From Verrucomicrobiia bacterium (GTDB lineage Bacteria > Verrucomicrobiota > Verrucomicrobiia > JABWAM01), in the NCBI GenBank assembly GCA_020849895.1, contig JADZFN010000035.1, positions 26,010 through 90,009 of the forward strand: 64,000 bases of DNA. The letters run 5' to 3'. Each line of letters starts with the position of its first letter. The stretch's first letter is position 1. The notes under the pieces are model-generated. The model was not told where the DNA came from. It worked only from the letters and a program-made list of their open reading frames with translations, and searched no databases. This document shows positions 61,717 to 64,000 of this stretch, piece by piece. The position numbers and the translations under genes were made by a program.

Positions 61717-62442
61717 ATGAAGGCGAACCCCCTGGGCAGCCTGCGGATCAAGATTTTCGCCGACGGCGCCGATCTCGAGGGGATTCGCCGTTTGAACGCC
61801 GACCCGCTCATCAAGGGGATGACGACGAACCCCACGCTGATGCGTAAGTCGGGAGTCTGCGACTACGAAGCCTTCGCCCGGGCGGCGCTCGAGTTCGTGA
61901 CGCAGAAGCCCATCTCCTTTGAGGTGTTCGCCGACGAGTTTCCCGAGATGCGCCGTCAGGCCCTGAAGATCAGCGCCTGGCAGAAGAACGTCTACGTCAA
62001 GATCCCCGTCACGAACACGCGCGGCGAGCTCGCCCTGGCGCTGATCCGCGACCTCGCCGCGGAAGGGGTGCGGGTGAACGTCACCGCGATGCTGACTCCG
62101 CAACAGGTCGAGAAGGTCGCGGGCAGCCTGCGCAAGGACCTGCCCTCGATCGTGAGCGTCTTCGCGGGGCGCATCGCCGACACCGGGCGCGATCCCGTTC
62201 CCGTGATGGCCGAGTGCCTGCGGCTCGTGAAGGGACTGCCCTCGGCCGAGCTGCTCTGGGCAAGCGTCCGCGAGGCCCTTAACATTTTCCAGGCGGACCG
62301 TTGCGGTTGCCATATCGTGACGGTCCCGAACGACATCCTGAAGAAGGCCCTCCAGCTCCAGGGGATGGACCTCGAAGCGCTCTCGCTCGACACGGTTCGC
62401 ATGTTCGAGAGGGATGCCCGCGAGGCAGGCCTCCGGGTTTGA
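61717..62442 (+). CDS. Transaldolase-family protein
   Basis: 241 residues from ATG 61717. It is a short TIM-barrel transaldolase: IKIFADGADLEGIRRL, GMTTNPTLMRKSG, the Schiff-base Lys in KNVYVKIPVTN, VNVTAMLTPQQ and SVFAGRIADTGRDP. The size is that of the short TalC/fructose-6-phosphate aldolase group. Placed right after gmhA and gmhB it could make sedoheptulose 7-phosphate, the GmhA substrate, from fructose 6-phosphate and erythrose 4-phosphate. Aldolase activity remains an alternative. Confidence 0.87.
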   Translation: MKANPLGSLRIKIFADGADLEGIRRLNADPLIKGMTTNPTLMRKSGVCDYEAFARAALEFVTQKPISFEVFADEFPEMRRQALKISAWQKNVYVKIPVTNTRGELALALIRDLAAEGVRVNVTAMLTPQQVEKVAGSLRKDLPSIVSVFAGRIADTGRDPVPVMAECLRLVKGLPSAELLWASVREALNIFQADRCGCHIVTVPNDILKKALQLQGMDLEALSLDTVRMFERDAREAGLRV

Positions 62443-62510
62443 GGGTCCCGAGCTCGCATGAAGGACTTTGCAGCGCGGCTTTGGCACTGTGTACGGGACG
62501 CAGGGTTGGC

Positions 62511-64000
62511 ATGAACTCTTTCCATGAACAGAGCGAAATCTCGTCCGGCGCCTTGTCGTCCCGCCGTGTTCGCGTCCTCGCGGTACTCCTCTTCCTAGGC
62601 TCCCTTCTCGTGCGAGCCGCGTTCCCGACGGCCACCTCCATCTGCTACGACGAGGGAGCGGCCAAGGACAGCGGTCCGATACTCAGCCTGCTGCTGTCGG
62701 GCAATTTCCAGTCCGAGGGTTGGGCACACTATCCCTACCTTCCCTATTACAAGTATGTGTACGGGTTGATCCCGCAGGTCCTCCTCAATGCCGAACCATC
62801 CGACATGAGCGATCTTGTCGGTGCTCGCTGGATGGGAGCGCTGCTGGGGAGCGGCATCGTGGTGATGACGTTCCTCGTGGGCGTTCGCTTCCTGTCGGTC
62901 GCCGCGGCCTTTTTCGGGGCATTACTCCTCGCGTCGTTCCCGACCGTGCTCGGCCACGATCGCATCGCCATGCACGATGCTCCGAGCCGGCTCCTCTGCC
63001 TCGTCGGCTGGTGGCTGGTCCTCAAGGCGTTCACGGGACCTCGAGGCGCTTCGGATGAATCGGCGGACGGCCACCGGAGCGGTTGCCCTTTAGGCTCTGC
63101 TTCTCCCCTTCGGCCTTCGGCCTTCAGCCTCCGTCCCTTGCTCTGGGGCGCCGGACTTTTCGGCCTCGGCCTCACGTTTTTCCACCGCACGGCCGTCGCG
63201 AGTGGTCTGGCAGTGGCGATTTTCCTGCTGGTGCGCCTGATGCAACGGGTCCGGCCGCGATCTTCTGTTGGGCAGGCGCACCAGCAGCCCTCCATAGCCC
63301 GTAAGGGCGACGGAGGGCCGCCCGCTGGAGTCTCAAGTGCCGGTGGCGTTCTTCGCACCCTCGCGCTCTTCGGCACGGTTTCGCTCGGAACCTGGATCCT
63401 CAGCGCCTTCCTCCTGTGGCCCTACATGTGGTTCCGCCCGTGGGAACTGATCCGCTGGTACGCCGACCCGCTCGCCACCGCCGGAGGCGGCGGGTCCATC
63501 GAATTCTGGTTCGGCAGGATCCGGACGGTGCCGTGGTTCTACTACCTGGTGGCGATCGCGGTCAGCACCCCGCCGCTCACGTTGCTGGCGTCCACCGGCT
63601 GGCAGGTGGCCGCGCTCTGGCGGCCCCGGAGCGTCGAAGGGCGTCTGCCGATCCTGCTGCTGATCTGGATCCCGTTGCTGGTCTGCTCGCTAACGGTTCG
63701 GCAGGGATTGACGCATTACCTGCAGATCATGATGCCCGGCCTGTGCCTGGGCGCCGGTGCCGGGGCTTGGCGGGTCGGAGGATGGCTCGCCCACCGGTGG
63801 AAGATTCCGCGGCGGACCGCGACGGGGAGCCTGGTGGCGCTGATGGTCCTGATGCATGTTTACGCCTGCTGGAGCGTGCGCCCGTACTTTTTCGAGTACT
63901 TCAATTCCCTGGTGGGCGGTGGTGGAGGGGTGACCCGACATCGCCTGTTTTCTCAGGGCGTTTACGGGGAGGCGATCCAACCCCTCTTCGATTACGTCAG
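62511..64000 (+). CDS. Polytopic membrane glycosyltransferase (GT39/ArnT-like), 3' end beyond the window
   Basis: At least 496 residues, open at the window end. The N-terminal helix (VLAVLLFLGSLLVRAAF) is followed by ICYDEGAAKDSG with the Asp/Glu pair expected in the first outer loop of PMT/ArnT enzymes. HYPYLPYYKYVYGLIP, many further helices and RPYFFEYFNSLVGG near residue 460 are typical of the superfamily. It would move a sugar from a polyprenyl-phosphate donor onto lipid A, a glycan or protein. Two low-complexity cytoplasmic-type stretches around residues 180-210 and 250-285 look inserted; the second holds a hairpin repeat. Confidence 0.82.
   Translation, partial: MNSFHEQSEISSGALSSRRVRVLAVLLFLGSLLVRAAFPTATSICYDEGAAKDSGPILSLLLSGNFQSEGWAHYPYLPYYKYVYGLIPQVLLNAEPSDMSDLVGARWMGALLGSGIVVMTFLVGVRFLSVAAAFFGALLLASFPTVLGHDRIAMHDAPSRLLCLVGWWLVLKAFTGPRGASDESADGHRSGCPLGSASPLRPSAFSLRPLLWGAGLFGLGLTFFHRTAVASGLAVAIFLLVRLMQRVRPRSSVGQAHQQPSIARKGDGGPPAGVSSAGGVLRTLALFGTVSLGTWILSAFLLWPYMWFRPWELIRWYADPLATAGGGGSIEFWFGRIRTVPWFYYLVAIAVSTPPLTLLASTGWQVAALWRPRSVEGRLPILLLIWIPLLVCSLTVRQGLTHYLQIMMPGLCLGAGAGAWRVGGWLAHRWKIPRRTATGSLVALMVLMHVYACWSVRPYFFEYFNSLVGGGGGVTRHRLFSQGVYGEAIQPLFDYV
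63287..63318. repeat. REP-like hairpin inside the membrane glycosyltransferase gene
   Basis: Outer arms GCCCTCC (63287-63293) and GGAGGGC (63312-63318) enclose inner arms GCCC and GGGC around a GTAA loop. The frame stays open through it, encoding part of a Pro/Ser/Gly-rich segment. Its form is like the short palindromic repeats seen dispersed in some GC-rich genomes. Confidence 0.5.

Overview
This 64 kb window is a piece of a GC-rich bacterial chromosome. The organism is Gram-negative: it has a heptose/LPS-type sugar pathway, TolQ/ExbB-type energisers and PEP-CTERM export. The mix of a DNRLRE-type PEP-CTERM protein, system II cytochrome c maturation, LutABC, a two-subunit 2-oxoacid:ferredoxin oxidoreductase, a TonB-like DUF4159 protein, and many genes without Shine-Dalgarno sites suggests Verrucomicrobiota or a close PVC relative. 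That placement is inferred; no rRNA or ribosomal protein gene is present to prove it.

Layout. 1-10.8 kb (minus strand): a PEP-CTERM surface protein cut by the window edge, an XRE regulator with a ligand-binding-like domain and its promoter, hflX, an exported HNH nuclease coupled to a small exported protein, a lactate-utilisation set lutABC followed by a monooxygenase-like protein and an iron-type alcohol dehydrogenase, and murA. 10.9-16.9 kb (plus): a six-gene envelope operon (TPR protein, ExbB with a C-terminal zinc ribbon, two ExbD, a TonB-like/DUF4159 fusion, a large exported protein). 16.9-25.1 kb: an RRM protein, comM, and a coupled set of copper-type P-ATPase, ccsB and ccsA. 25.2-31.3 kb (minus): a parA-like ATPase and four glycan genes, the latter joined by 4-base overlaps. 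31.4-39.4 kb (minus): signalling and housekeeping genes (cNMP/DUF4388 protein, Ser/Thr kinase, queD, CoA-binding protein, livF, ruvA, FHA-cyclase, peroxiredoxin). 39.6-48.5 kb: an SGNH hydrolase, tRNA-Leu(GAG), an aldo/keto reductase, an amidase, a ferredoxin, nfo, a DEDD exonuclease and korAB.

48.5-52.3 kb is a scrambled accessory patch. It holds truncated copies of two glycosyltransferases and of a DUF4143 ATPase, a toxin-antitoxin-like nucleotidyltransferase pair, and a larger ATPase copy broken by an amber codon. 52.3-64 kb (plus) is a surface-glycan cluster: glycosyltransferase, methyltransferase, epimerase, UDP-sugar dehydrogenase-like protein, SDR and Gfo/Idh oxidoreductase, then a complete set for GDP-D-glycero-alpha-D-manno-heptose (kinase, nucleotidyltransferase, isomerase, phosphatase), a transaldolase that could supply sedoheptulose 7-phosphate, and a membrane glycosyltransferase running off the end. 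Octamer repeats of ATCGGAAA type sit at several gene borders here, and a four-helix-bundle gene between two of them is frameshifted.

The observation that cuts across regions is a recurring promoter layout. Five unrelated genes have a -35-like TTG box, a 17-18 base spacer, a -10-like box (TAGGTT, TAGATA, TATACT or TATGGT) and then only 6-8 bases before the ATG, which predicts leaderless or near-leaderless transcripts.
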